A stretch of 52,384 nucleotides of DNA, from positions 1 through 52,384 of the forward strand of contig PSRM01000164.1 of NCBI GenBank assembly GCA_003176045.1, written 5' to 3'. The translations under genes were made by a program, and so were the position numbers. The notes under the pieces were generated by a model. That model had not been told where the DNA came from and searched no databases. It worked only from the letters and a program-made list of their open reading frames with translations. Within the stretch, counting starts at the first letter, position 1; every line of letters starts with the position of its first letter. The stretch is from Verrucomicrobiota bacterium (GTDB lineage: Bacteria; Verrucomicrobiota; Verrucomicrobiia; Limisphaerales; UBA8199). Of the stretch, positions 17,231 to 24,873 are shown one piece after another.

Positions 17231-18295
17231 CTACGACAATGTTTCTTCACGGCACATGGGCTTGTGGCACACAATCGCTCCGGCTGCGAAGAGGATTGCG
17301 CCGAGATAGGCGGGGGCGAGGTGAGAGGGGTCGTTGTAGCCGATGAGGGGATGTACGACGATGGCGGTGGCGAATCCGATGGCGCAGGCGAGGGTGACAG
17401 TGCGCCAGAGGTTGCGGGATGGGCGAGCGAACCAGGTTATAGAAAAAAGGAGGAGACCGCAGGTGGCGATGGCGCCGCCGAAGCCGGCGCGGTCGTGGGC
17501 GATGAGCGGGAGGAGTCGGCGATTGATGGCCAGTAGGTCACTGGCGCCGAGTTTCAGATAGCCGAGATCCTGGGGGACGAAAACGCAGGTCATGCCGATA
17601 AGCATGATGGTGGCGCCGCCCAGAATCAGACCGAGGGCAGTGACGACGAGGAGGGAGCGGCCCAACCGCAAAGGAGTTAAATGGCTTAAATAGGTTAAAT
17701 GAGTTAAATCGTGGAACGGGCGCGCATGCCGGGCTGTGAGTTGGGAGAGGGGAGATAGTAGATGGGAGGGAGAAGGGCGGTAGCGGATGAGGGCGGCGAT
17801 GTAGAGCGGTAATAAGACAAGCGTGGCCAGGGCGTGGAGATGATCGAGGTAGCCATAGCCGAGGTAGGCGAGGAAGCTGCCGAAGCCGGCAAGGCCGGTG
17901 ATTAGGAGTGTCCACCAGGCCCAGGCTTCGCAGGATTTCAGTGGGTTTGAATCCAGCCAGAGATAGAGCAAGCCGATGGCGATGAGTGCGCCGCCGAATG
18001 AGACACGGTCGTGGAACATGAACCCGGCCACGCGGCCCTGAGCCAGGCCGCAGAGTTGGTAGGGATCCATGCTGAGATAGCGGAGGTCATGCGGAAGGAA
18101 ATGGCCGGTGGCTGATTGGATGATCGCGAAGGAGCCGGATACGATCAGGCCAAAAGAGACGAGGCCTAACGAAGTTAAATGAGTTAAATAGTTAAATGCT
18201 GGAGATGCTTCATTTAACAGGAGGAAAGTTTCTCTCTGTTCTCTCTGTTTGCTCCTGTTAAAAAGTGGTTTGTGAGACACCGCGCTGGCATTCAT
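17231..18295 (-). CDS. membrane protein with two homologous halves
   Basis: A 354-aa polytopic membrane protein of unknown function. The two halves repeat the same pattern: an HDR motif in FHDRVSFGGALIAIGLL (about residues 93-109) and AHDRAGFGGAIATCGLL (second half), each followed by a Trp-containing helix, a GF segment and GYxDxxH. It is an internally duplicated domain of about 150 aa. Residues about 36-45 (NYLTHLTSLG) and 194-211 (LTHLTYLSHLT) are encoded by iterated GTTAAATGAGTTAAAT repeats of the kind usually found between genes here. It starts 9 bp after the MBOAT gene stop, so the two form an operon. Confidence 0.75.
   Translation of the reverse strand: MNASAVSHKPLFNRSKQREQRETFLLLNEASPAFNYLTHLTSLGLVSFGLIVSGSFAIIQSATGHFLPHDLRYLSMDPYQLCGLAQGRVAGFMFHDRVSFGGALIAIGLLYLWLDSNPLKSCEAWAWWTLLITGLAGFGSFLAYLGYGYLDHLHALATLVLLPLYIAALIRYRPSPSHLLSPLSQLTARHARPFHDLTHLTYLSHLTPLRLGRSLLVVTALGLILGGATIMLIGMTCVFVPQDLGYLKLGASDLLAINRRLLPLIAHDRAGFGGAIATCGLLLFSITWFARPSRNLWRTVTLACAIGFATAIVVHPLIGYNDPSHLAPAYLGAILFAAGAIVCHKPMCREETLS
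17672..17711. repeat. TTAAAT iterated repeat within coding sequence
   Basis: Units GGTTAAATGAGTTAAAT lie in the linker between the two halves of the membrane protein. A shorter copy lies at 18171-18201 in the same gene. Related iterations are intergenic at about 49561-49605 and 49749-49785. Confidence 0.75.
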
Positions 18296-18304
18296 GTTCG
18301 TCTT

Positions 18305-19189
18305 TCACCTTGCGCCGATGGCATGGAGCATCGGCAGGACGACGTTGCGGACGAAGATGGGGTGGAAATGAATAAAGGCCGGCGGACCTGCGATGAGGAA
18401 AACGAAAAGCCATCCTTTCCAACCGGAACCGAGTCCAAGCTTTCGGGCGGGTTTGCTGTGCTCGAAGAGAACGCCCAGGGCCTGGATAATAAAGTAGAGT
18501 GTCGGGAGGCCGTAACCGCCTCCGGCGGTTACCGAGATGACACAGTCGTGGAGGACGCCGGAGAGCAGGAAAATCGCTACGAGAGCGCCGTTCGCTCCGA
18601 ACCGTTTGGCTAATGGCTTGAAAGCGACGTTGTGCATGAGGTCGCTGAAGGCGGTGTTCCAGCGCCGGCTCCAGAAATCGGTGAGGGAAGTGGCGCAGGT
18701 GGGGGATTGCATGACCGGCTTGGCATTGATGCCGATGGCGCGCCAGAAGAGCGAAAGCAGATGAAGAACGCCAAAGAGAAGAAGGAAAATGCCCCACATG
18801 CCTACCCAGCCAGTGAGAAGCGGGTGACCGGGCCCGAGCAGCGGCACCACGCCCCACACGATTATGGCGCCGAGGTCGGTTTTCAAGAGGCCGAGGAGCC
18901 AGTCGGCGAGGGAAGGGACGGGGGTGTCAGGTGTCAGGTGCCAAGTGTCAGGTGGGGAACGGTGAGGAAGGCGCGGCCTGGGACGGCGGGGCGCGAAAAA
19001 CGCTGGGGCGTCCATGCCGGGCCAGAGGAAGATGTAGCCAAGCAAACGGCCAACGCTTGCGCGCCCTCCTGAGAGAAAGAAGCGCGTTAACGTCTGCACT
19101 TTTGCAATTAAGCTGAACGAAAGGACGATGATCCACATCCAGACCCAGCCAGGCGGGCCATTGTCAGGAAGGATGGGGTGCAGGATCAT
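18305..19189 (-). CDS. membrane-bound O-acyltransferase, wax-synthase-like
   Basis: A 294-aa integral membrane protein of the MBOAT/wax-synthase type, expected to move an acyl group onto a lipid or glycan alcohol. Signature segments are SLTDFWSRRWNTAFSDLM and FLLSGVLHD, where the His is the usual catalytic residue. About seven hydrophobic helices. The loop at residues about 79-89 (DTWHLTPDTP) is encoded by the iterated element GTGTCAGGTGTCAGG, an in-frame repeat insertion. Substrate unknown; the duplicated membrane protein downstream is a likely partner. Confidence 0.82.
   Translation of the reverse strand: MILHPILPDNGPPGWVWMWIIVLSFSLIAKVQTLTRFFLSGGRASVGRLLGYIFLWPGMDAPAFFAPRRPRPRLPHRSPPDTWHLTPDTPVPSLADWLLGLLKTDLGAIIVWGVVPLLGPGHPLLTGWVGMWGIFLLLFGVLHLLSLFWRAIGINAKPVMQSPTCATSLTDFWSRRWNTAFSDLMHNVAFKPLAKRFGANGALVAIFLLSGVLHDCVISVTAGGGYGLPTLYFIIQALGVLFEHSKPARKLGLGSGWKGWLFVFLIAGPPAFIHFHPIFVRNVVLPMLHAIGAR
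18926..18955. repeat. TGTCAGG iterated repeat inside MBOAT gene
   Basis: GTGTCAGGTGTCAGGTGCC and AGTGTCAGGTG iterate 10-nt units in the coding sequence. The complementary unit (ACACCTGACACCTGACACC) iterates at about 45911-45937 in a spacer. Confidence 0.75.
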
Positions 19190-19258
19190 ATTTCGTATAT
19201 TTCTGTCTATTCAGAAATTACTGATATACTGAGAGATGTCAAGGGCGAAGTTGAAAGA

Positions 19259-19345
19259 GCACGATTGGAGAAGCGAATGACAAACGAATGAGGAGCCAAG
19301 ATGCCTTTCCCTTATTCGTCTGTCCCCATTCGTTTGTCAATTTCC
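19259..19345. repeat. inverted ACAAACGAATG repeat
   Basis: CAAACGAATGAGGAG at about 19279-19293 and CCCCATTCGTTTGTCAA at about 19324-19340 form an inverted pair. The same unit iterates at 27511-27612 and 5397-5425. It lies between the MBOAT gene and the small hypothetical. Confidence 0.65.
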
Positions 19346-19349
19346 GGGC

Positions 19350-19763
19350 CTAATTCTTCCGCGGGTCGGTGAGGCCGGAAGGGATGCTGAAGCGGACGAC
19401 GTCGGTGCCGCCTTTGATGCCGGGTACCAGGGCCATGATGCCGCAATCGTTTTGCTGGAAATAAAAGAAGAGGACAACACGGTCTGAAGCTATGGCGTTG
19501 CCGTGGTAGAAGCGATGTTCGGCCAGGTGGAGGACGCGCGCGGCGTCGAGTTTTATCGTTTGGCCGGCGGCTTGTGAGACAGCGTGCTGAATGACGGCCA
19601 AAAGATGGGGGGCCTCGTCAGGGTCGCTTTCGGTAATGAATTTCACATCGCCGGCGAATTCTTCCAGAAAATAATGTATAGCTTTTTCGTAATCGGTCGG
19701 GTGCAACATGCGCTCGCGCAGGACGCCGAGGTGATGCGCAATATTTTGAGAGGCCGTGTTCAT
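19350..19763 (-). CDS. hypothetical protein
   Basis: A 137-aa soluble protein using the ATG at 19763 (MNTASQNIAHHLGVLRERM); a longer frame to 19829 has a basic, unlikely N-terminus. It looks like a compact alpha/beta domain (KAIHYFLEEFAGDVKFITE, DRVVLFFYFQQNDCGIMALV). No family assigned. Divergent from dnaN across a DnaA-box-rich spacer. Confidence 0.65.
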   Translation of the reverse strand: MNTASQNIAHHLGVLRERMLHPTDYEKAIHYFLEEFAGDVKFITESDPDEAPHLLAVIQHAVSQAAGQTIKLDAARVLHLAEHRFYHGNAIASDRVVLFFYFQQNDCGIMALVPGIKGGTDVVRFSIPSGLTDPRKN

Positions 19764-19821
19764 GAGTGGGAACAATTGTAGCAGCCGAGGTAACGAGGCT
19801 CTAACTTTTTTGAACAAAAAC

Positions 19822-19997
19822 TTACTCACACGCTTCTGTTGAATTGATTGTGATTTCCTGTCAATAACATGTGAGCATTGTGAATAAGGGCGAGTTGTTC
19901 ACGTTCTGCACATTTGTTCACAAAGTTTTTCTCAGACAATTTTTCACGCAAGTCATTGATGCGCCCTTGACAGCATGAGTTGTTTGCCTTATTCACA
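19822..19997. promoter_or_regulatory. cluster of DnaA-box-like sites upstream of dnaN
   Basis: Two perfect TTATNCACA boxes face each other: TGTGAATAA at 19879-19887 (minus orientation) and TTATTCACA at 19989-19997. One-mismatch sites are TTACTCACA (19822-19830) and TTGTTCACA (19914-19922), with a weaker TTGTTCACG at 19895-19903. The spacer is AT-rich relative to its surroundings. It may be a DnaA-controlled dnaN promoter or part of the replication origin; dnaA itself is not in the window. Confidence 0.55.
19967..19995 (+). promoter_or_regulatory. sigma70-type promoter of dnaN
   Basis: TTGACA at 19967-19972, a 17-bp spacer and TATTCA at 19990-19995. The -10 element overlaps the perfect DnaA box at 19989-19997, so DnaA binding would block transcription. 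Confidence 0.55.
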
Positions 19998-20049
19998 CCC
20001 CTTAATACGGATAAGGTTTTAACTAGAAAAGAAGTACTATTAGGCATCC

Positions 20050-21159
20050 ATGAATCTGACGATCTCGAAAGAGCAAATCATCGGCGGGCTCCAGGCGGTT
20101 CAGAACGTCGTGAGCACGCGCACCACGCTGCCTATTCTTTCCAATGTGCTTTTGCGCGCCGAAGGGGAGAAGCTCGAACTCACTGCCACGGACCTGGACG
20201 TGACCATTTCCTGCGCAGTGGAAGCAAAGGTAAAGAAGCCGGGTGGCACGACTGTGCCCGTGAAGAAGCTCTTCGGCATCGTGCGCGAGTTGGCTAATCA
20301 GGACATTGATATCGAGGTGGACGAGAAAAACAATTGCGCGGTGCGGTCGGGTCCATCGTTTTACAAAATAAATGGCCTGAGCGCGGACGAATTCCCGCCC
20401 TTGCCATCCTTCAAGGAGGACAAAAAGGTGGTTTTGCCGCAGGATACCGTGAAGAACATGATGAAAAAGACGTCGTTCGCGATGTCCACCGATGAATCCC
20501 GTTATGTTCTCAACGGCATCTTCTTCAGTTTAAAGGACCACAAGCTGACGATGGTGGCCACCGATGGCCGGCGCCTGGCGCTTGTTGACGAGGAAGTGGA
20601 CGTGCCGGAGAAGAACCAGGGCGAGTTTATCGTGCCCTCCAAGGCGGTGAACGAGCTGAATCGCTTGCTGATGGATAAAGGCGAGGTGGAGATCCGGTAT
20701 TCGGACAACCAGGCCTCGTTCAATCTCAAGGATGAGAAAGGCGCTTCGGTGCTGATCATTACCAAACTGGTTGAAGGCAGTTACCCGAATTATCGGCAGG
20801 TGATCCCAGCCGAGGCCAAGCAACGCATCTCATTGGCGCGCGAGGAGTTCCTGCATGCGTTGAAGCGCGCGGAGATCATGACCAGCGAGAAGTCGAACTC
20901 GGTCAAACTGAACTTCGGCAAGAACAAGCTGGAAATCACCGCCAACTCGCCGGAGGTCGGCGAGGCAAAGGAGACGATTGCTGTTAACTACAAAGAGCAG
21001 GAGCTGGCGATTGCGTTCAATCCGAAGTATGTGATTGATCCGCTCAACGCGCTGCCCCAGGACGAGGTTTTTCTGGAGTTGATTGATGAATTGAGCCCGG
21101 GGGTGATCAAGATCAATGGGCCGTTTTTGTACGTGGTCATGCCGATGAGGCTGAGTTGA
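20050..21159 (+). CDS. dnaN: DNA polymerase III subunit beta (sliding clamp)
   Basis: A 369-aa ring-forming processivity clamp of normal length, with three repeated domains. The N-terminal MNLTISKEQIIGGLQAV and STRTTLPILSNVLL, the middle DGRRLALVDEEVD region, and the C-terminal GPFLYVVMPMRLS ending typical of the ligand-binding groove are present. It starts at the ATG at 20050. It stands without dnaA or recF next to it, but its upstream spacer carries DnaA boxes. Confidence 0.97.
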   Translation: MNLTISKEQIIGGLQAVQNVVSTRTTLPILSNVLLRAEGEKLELTATDLDVTISCAVEAKVKKPGGTTVPVKKLFGIVRELANQDIDIEVDEKNNCAVRSGPSFYKINGLSADEFPPLPSFKEDKKVVLPQDTVKNMMKKTSFAMSTDESRYVLNGIFFSLKDHKLTMVATDGRRLALVDEEVDVPEKNQGEFIVPSKAVNELNRLLMDKGEVEIRYSDNQASFNLKDEKGASVLIITKLVEGSYPNYRQVIPAEAKQRISLAREEFLHALKRAEIMTSEKSNSVKLNFGKNKLEITANSPEVGEAKETIAVNYKEQELAIAFNPKYVIDPLNALPQDEVFLELIDELSPGVIKINGPFLYVVMPMRLS

Positions 21160-21198
21160 GAGGTTTAAACCGCGGAATACGCGGAATACGCGGATAGG

Positions 21199-21301
21199 AA
21201 AGCGCCAGAGGGCTGGCGCAGTCCAAGACGCTTCGCGATTCTCCAGAGCCGCCGCGATATGGCGAAGCTTTTGGAGTGCGCCAGTCCTCTGGCGCTTTGG
21301 C
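21199..21301. repeat. REP-like palindrome, copy d
   Basis: Outer arms AAAGCGCCAGAGG and CCTCTGGCGCTTT, inner arms TCCAAGACGCTTCGCGA and GGCGAAGCTTTTGGA (imperfect). Placed between dnaN and the SDR gene. A GCGGAATAC triplication precedes it at about 21171-21195. Confidence 0.75.
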
Positions 21302-21331
21302 TTTGAGCCCATCCATTAACAGGCAATCCGC

Positions 21332-22135
21332 ATGAGCGCTAATCCCTTCGATCTCACCGGCAAAGTAGCTGTGGTAACCGGCGCGAGCCGCGGTCTAGGC
21401 CAATACTTCGGCCGCGCGTTGGTCAAGGCAGGAGCTGACCTCGTGATTACCAGCCGGGATGCGGACCACCTGCAGGAGTTTAAATCAGAAATCGAGACCC
21501 TTGGAAAACGGGCACTCCCATTGGCACTCGATGTTCGCGACTATGACAGCATTCAGGCCATGGTTCAGGCGGTAGTAGCGCATTACGGCAAAATTGACAT
21601 CCTCGTCAACAACGCCGGCTGCAATGTGCGCAAGCCGGCGCTGGAGGTCACTTGGGACGATTGGAACCTGATTCTTGATACAAACCTGCGCGGGACATTC
21701 TTCGTCTCTCAAGGCGTGGCCCGCCACATGATGACTCGAAAATACGGGCGCATCATAAATATCGGCTCCGTAACTTCTGTAGCCGGTTATGCAGGCCTGG
21801 GACCTTACGGCGCAAGCCGCGGTGGGGTGAAGCAGCTTACGATGAGTTTGGCCGATGATTGGGGACTGCATGGCATCACGGTGAATTGCCTGGCACCAGG
21901 CTGGTTCAAGACGGCACAAAACGCTGTGATGTATGAGGACAAGGAATGGGTAGCGTATCTTTCCGACAGGATTCCATTAAAACGGCCAGGGCTGCCCAAC
22001 GATCTTGATGGCGCAGTGGTGTTTTTGGCGTCTGACGCCAGCGCGTATCTGACGGGGCAGACGTTGCTGGTGGATGGGGGGATTTCGACGGGGGCTGTCC
22101 GGGCTTTACCCAAGCGGCCGGCTGGCCATTCTTAA
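21332..22135 (+). CDS. SDR-family oxidoreductase, gluconate 5-dehydrogenase-like
   Basis: A 267-aa classical short-chain dehydrogenase. The Rossmann glycine motif TGASRGLG (17-24), NNAG near residue 93, and the catalytic Ser146 and Tyr159 at the normal spacing are present. However, the YxxxK motif reads Tyr-Gly-Ala-Ser-Arg163, so the catalytic Lys is replaced by Arg. The VNCLAPGWFKTAQN and LTGQTLLVDGG segments resemble sugar-acid (gluconate 5-dehydrogenase) SDRs. The Arg replacement may lower or change activity. Stand-alone gene after palindrome d. Confidence 0.88.
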   Translation: MSANPFDLTGKVAVVTGASRGLGQYFGRALVKAGADLVITSRDADHLQEFKSEIETLGKRALPLALDVRDYDSIQAMVQAVVAHYGKIDILVNNAGCNVRKPALEVTWDDWNLILDTNLRGTFFVSQGVARHMMTRKYGRIINIGSVTSVAGYAGLGPYGASRGGVKQLTMSLADDWGLHGITVNCLAPGWFKTAQNAVMYEDKEWVAYLSDRIPLKRPGLPNDLDGAVVFLASDASAYLTGQTLLVDGGISTGAVRALPKRPAGHS

Positions 22136-22185
22136 TCGTAATCTTTCTCTTAATCTTAATCCCTCTTCGATTTACGATTTACAAT

Positions 22186-23565
22186 TTGCGATTTACGAGG
22201 TTGCTGTTTGCTCTGAGCTTCTGCCTTCTCATTAGCGGGTGCGGTTCGAAGAAGGTTGCACTGGACCCAGACCTCGCCAGGGCGGTCGCAGAAAAGAAGG
22301 CGTTGGCCAAACAATTCGCTATTGGCGAGACCAATCCTATTCCCAGCGACACATGGAAGTTCTTTGATCTGTTGGAGCGTGGGGACTGGCACGGGGCCAC
22401 AAATGCTTATCGTCGGATTTGGCAGCCCAACTATTTGGTGGCTCCCGACAATATCGGCGGAGAGTTGCTCGAATGGTTTAGGCGACAGTACGGTTGGCGG
22501 GAACCTCTTTCAGGTCTCAATGCGCCGTTATGCAGTTCGATAAGTGAGACGATGGGAATTGCGCAATGCTTTCACGATTGGGACCCGGAGCTTTTGCATC
22601 GGTTTGGCAGAGACATCATCGAGTCAATTCCGACGGATAGCATCTATTTCGGTGGTATGACCGCGGGGCACTTCATCGTCACGGCTTTAAGTGGGTCGTA
22701 CCAGGGAGGTCGCCCCTTCTACATCCTCAATCAAAACGTGTTGGATCATGAAGCCTACCGAAAGTACCTGGGTAGAGTGTATGGAACCAAAATTTATGTT
22801 CCGAATGAGCGGGATATCACGAACGCTTTCCAGGATGAAGCACAGAGTTTTACGGAGCGCATGCGGTCTCAGCAGATTACGCCCGCTAAGGCAATAAGCA
22901 ACGGGACGGTGACAGCCATAAGCGTCATAAGTGAAATGCAAATTGGGGTAATCAACGGATTTCTTGTTGAGAGGATGGCTCAGGCCAATCCGGGCCATGA
23001 AGTCTTTGTCGAAGAGAGTTTTCGAACAGATTGGCATCCGTATGCATATCTAGTTCCTCACGGATTGATTTTCAAACTGGAGCCTCAGCCGCTGGCGAAA
23101 CTGGACGATGCCATTGTCCGCAAAGATCACGAGTATTGGAAGCTCTATACAGCCCAACTGATTGGAGACTGGCTGACAGAGGATACTTCGATGAAGCAGG
23201 TTTGTGAATTTGCGGACAAGGTCTATTCTCGCAAAGACCTCTCCGGATTTACCGGCAACAAGACGTTCGCGCGGAATTCGGCGGCACAGAAGGCCTATGC
23301 CAAACTCCGCGTCGCGATTGCCGTGCTCTACGCCTGGAGGGCTGAACACGCCGCCACGAACGAAGAAAGAAACGCTATGGAAAAAGAGGCGAATTACGCC
23401 TTTCGGCAGGCAGTGGCACTTTGCCCCTGGTCAGCCGAGGTTGTCGGGCGGACTGTAGATTACCTGGGCGGTACCCGACCCGAGGATGCCAGCCTGATAA
23501 CCCAAACTCGCCAGCGGCTCACTCCAACCAATTGCCAAGCGGTCCCTTTTCTGCCGGATGATTAG
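22186..23565 (+). CDS. lipoprotein with TPR-like C-terminus, unknown function
   Basis: A 459-aa protein read from a TTG at 22186, inside an iterated ATTTACGATTTAC repeat; the start is uncertain, and a TTG at 22201 would also keep the signal. The signal peptide LLFALSFCLLISG ends in lipobox ISGC. The middle contains YWKLYTAQLIGDWLTED, and the C-terminal helices (KLRVAIAVLYAWRAEHAATNEE..., ALCPWSAEV) look like tetratricopeptide repeats seen at the end of large Verrucomicrobial membrane proteins. No catalytic motif. Palindrome e follows. Confidence 0.75.
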   Translation: MRFTRLLFALSFCLLISGCGSKKVALDPDLARAVAEKKALAKQFAIGETNPIPSDTWKFFDLLERGDWHGATNAYRRIWQPNYLVAPDNIGGELLEWFRRQYGWREPLSGLNAPLCSSISETMGIAQCFHDWDPELLHRFGRDIIESIPTDSIYFGGMTAGHFIVTALSGSYQGGRPFYILNQNVLDHEAYRKYLGRVYGTKIYVPNERDITNAFQDEAQSFTERMRSQQITPAKAISNGTVTAISVISEMQIGVINGFLVERMAQANPGHEVFVEESFRTDWHPYAYLVPHGLIFKLEPQPLAKLDDAIVRKDHEYWKLYTAQLIGDWLTEDTSMKQVCEFADKVYSRKDLSGFTGNKTFARNSAAQKAYAKLRVAIAVLYAWRAEHAATNEERNAMEKEANYAFRQAVALCPWSAEVVGRTVDYLGGTRPEDASLITQTRQRLTPTNCQAVPFLPDD

Positions 23566-23628
23566 GACGAAATTTCTGGATTTGGTTGAAGCCGGCAGGC
23601 ATGGGAAAATGGAATGGCGGCAAAAACG

Positions 23629-23732
23629 AAAGCGGGGGAATGCCCCGCACTCCAAACGCTTCGCGACTTCGTGCGCGCGTCCTGCTTCGCGAAGCGTTTG
23701 GAGTGTCCCGATAGCAATCGGGACCGCTTTGG
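23629..23732. repeat. REP-like palindrome, copy e
   Basis: AAAGCGGGGGAATGCCCCGC, then CTCCAAACGCTTCGCGA, then GCGAAGCGTTTGGAGT, then a small GGTCCCGATTGCTATCGGGA-type hairpin and CCGCTTT. Its position, between a + gene and the convergent end of the cytochrome operon, suggests a bidirectional stop or dispersed repeat. Confidence 0.8.
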
Positions 23733-23793
23733 ATTTTCGGATAAAGATGCGCACTGAACCCTTCCCCAACGAGGCGGAAGTTGCGCCAGGACC

Positions 23794-24399
23794 CTACTGA
23801 ATCGACTCCAACTCGGCGGCGCCGTTGAGGGGTTGAGAGCGGTTGCCGATGGCGGTTCGGACCGTTTTCACTTGCTCGGCGGTAATGGGCGGGGCTTTGT
23901 TGCCCCAGGCCTGGCGAACGTAGGTGAGGACGTTGGCAAGGTCGTCGTCTGTAAAGGAGGTGTTGACCGATGCCATCACCTGATTCCACTCCACACCTTT
24001 GACAGTAATGGACCCTTGCAACCCAAGAACCGGAATTCGGATCACCCGATTCGGATTGCCCTGGGCCCACTCAGAGCCGGCAAGGGGCGGGAACTGGCCG
24101 GGCTTGCCCATTCCGTCCTTTTGATGGCAGACGCCGCAAACGTCGTTGAAGAGCTTTTCACCTCGCACGATGTCTGGCCCTTCTCCGTGCGGCGGCTGAA
24201 ACCTCTTCACATCCTCCAGGGAATGATATGGCGCATAAACCAACATATCGCCCCAGGCGCTGCGCTGGTCGAAATAGACCAGGCCCCACCAGATCAGCAG
24301 GAACAGGACCACCAACAGCCAGACCGGCACAGGCCGCCGCAGCGCGGTGGGCTCGGCTGAATCGGGGATTGCCGATTCTGGTTGGACGTCAGCAGGCAT
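23794..24399 (-). CDS. membrane-anchored monoheme cytochrome c, last gene of the respiratory operon
   Basis: A 201-aa protein with one N-terminal helix (VWLLVVLFLLIWWGLVYF, about 26-43) and one CGVCH heme site (88-92); the sixth ligand is probably a downstream Met. The domain is of the CcoP/SoxX-like small cytochrome c type (RGEKLFNDVCGVCHQKDG). Placed after the CcoO-like gene, it could act as a CcoP substitute passing electrons from ActE. The 474-bp spacer before it is filled with three repeat families. Confidence 0.88.
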   Translation of the reverse strand: MPADVQPESAIPDSAEPTALRRPVPVWLLVVLFLLIWWGLVYFDQRSAWGDMLVYAPYHSLEDVKRFQPPHGEGPDIVRGEKLFNDVCGVCHQKDGMGKPGQFPPLAGSEWAQGNPNRVIRIPVLGLQGSITVKGVEWNQVMASVNTSFTDDDLANVLTYVRQAWGNKAPPITAEQVKTVRTAIGNRSQPLNGAAELESIQ

Positions 24400-24403
24400 C
24401 GAG

Positions 24404-24437
24404 AATTGCGGATTGCGGATTGCGGATTGCGGATTGG
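24404..24437. repeat. ATTGCGG tandem repeat
   Basis: Four to five 8-nt units (GATTGCGGATTGCGG) lie just before the start of the cytochrome c gene, i.e. in its mRNA leader. Confidence 0.75.
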
Positions 24438-24475
24438 GAAGCCAAGGCAGCCATGGCAGGCTCGATAGTTCTGTC

Positions 24476-24640
24476 TTCCGGGTGAATCCCGAAGGGATTC
24501 TGTCTCAAAGCCCAGGGTTGCGCCGCAGGCGCTACCCTGGGTAAGGCAGCGACGGCAATTTCAACCCTGAAAGGGTTGTGTCTGACCCCAGTCGGCCAAC
24601 CCCGCGAAACAGGCCGCAACCCTTTCAGGGTTGATATAAA
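24476..24640. repeat. dispersed repeat with AACCCTGAAAGGGTT hairpins
   Basis: It contains TCCCGAAGGGA, CCCAGGGTTGCG...CTACCCTGGG and two inverted copies of AACCCTGAAAGGGTT-like hairpins (about 24562-24578 and 24619-24634). It interrupts the spacer between the CcoO-like and cytochrome c genes. Confidence 0.65.
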
Positions 24641-24698
24641 ACGCGCCGTGCTTACTCCGTGCAAACGACTGAAAGCTAAATGGAAGGTGCAAGAAAAC

Positions 24699-24797
24699 GA
24701 AAGCGGCGGAATACGCCCCACTCCAAACGCTTCGCGACCTCGTAAGCGCGTCCTGTTACGCGGAGCGTTTGGAGTGGGGCGTATTCCGCCGCTTTGG
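24699..24797. repeat. REP-like palindrome, copy f (nearly perfect)
   Basis: A stem of about 36 bp: AAAGCGGCGGAATACGCCCC and CTCCAAACGCTTCGCG, matched by CGCGGAGCGTTTGGAG and GGGGCGTATTCCGCCGCTTT, around a short loop. It is the best conserved member of the family in the window. Confidence 0.88.
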
Positions 24798-24873
24798 ATG
24801 CAGACGACATGCACGCGCCTTAAAGCATACGCGCTGGAGGCACATGGTGGGGACGAAGGCTGAGACGAAGAAA

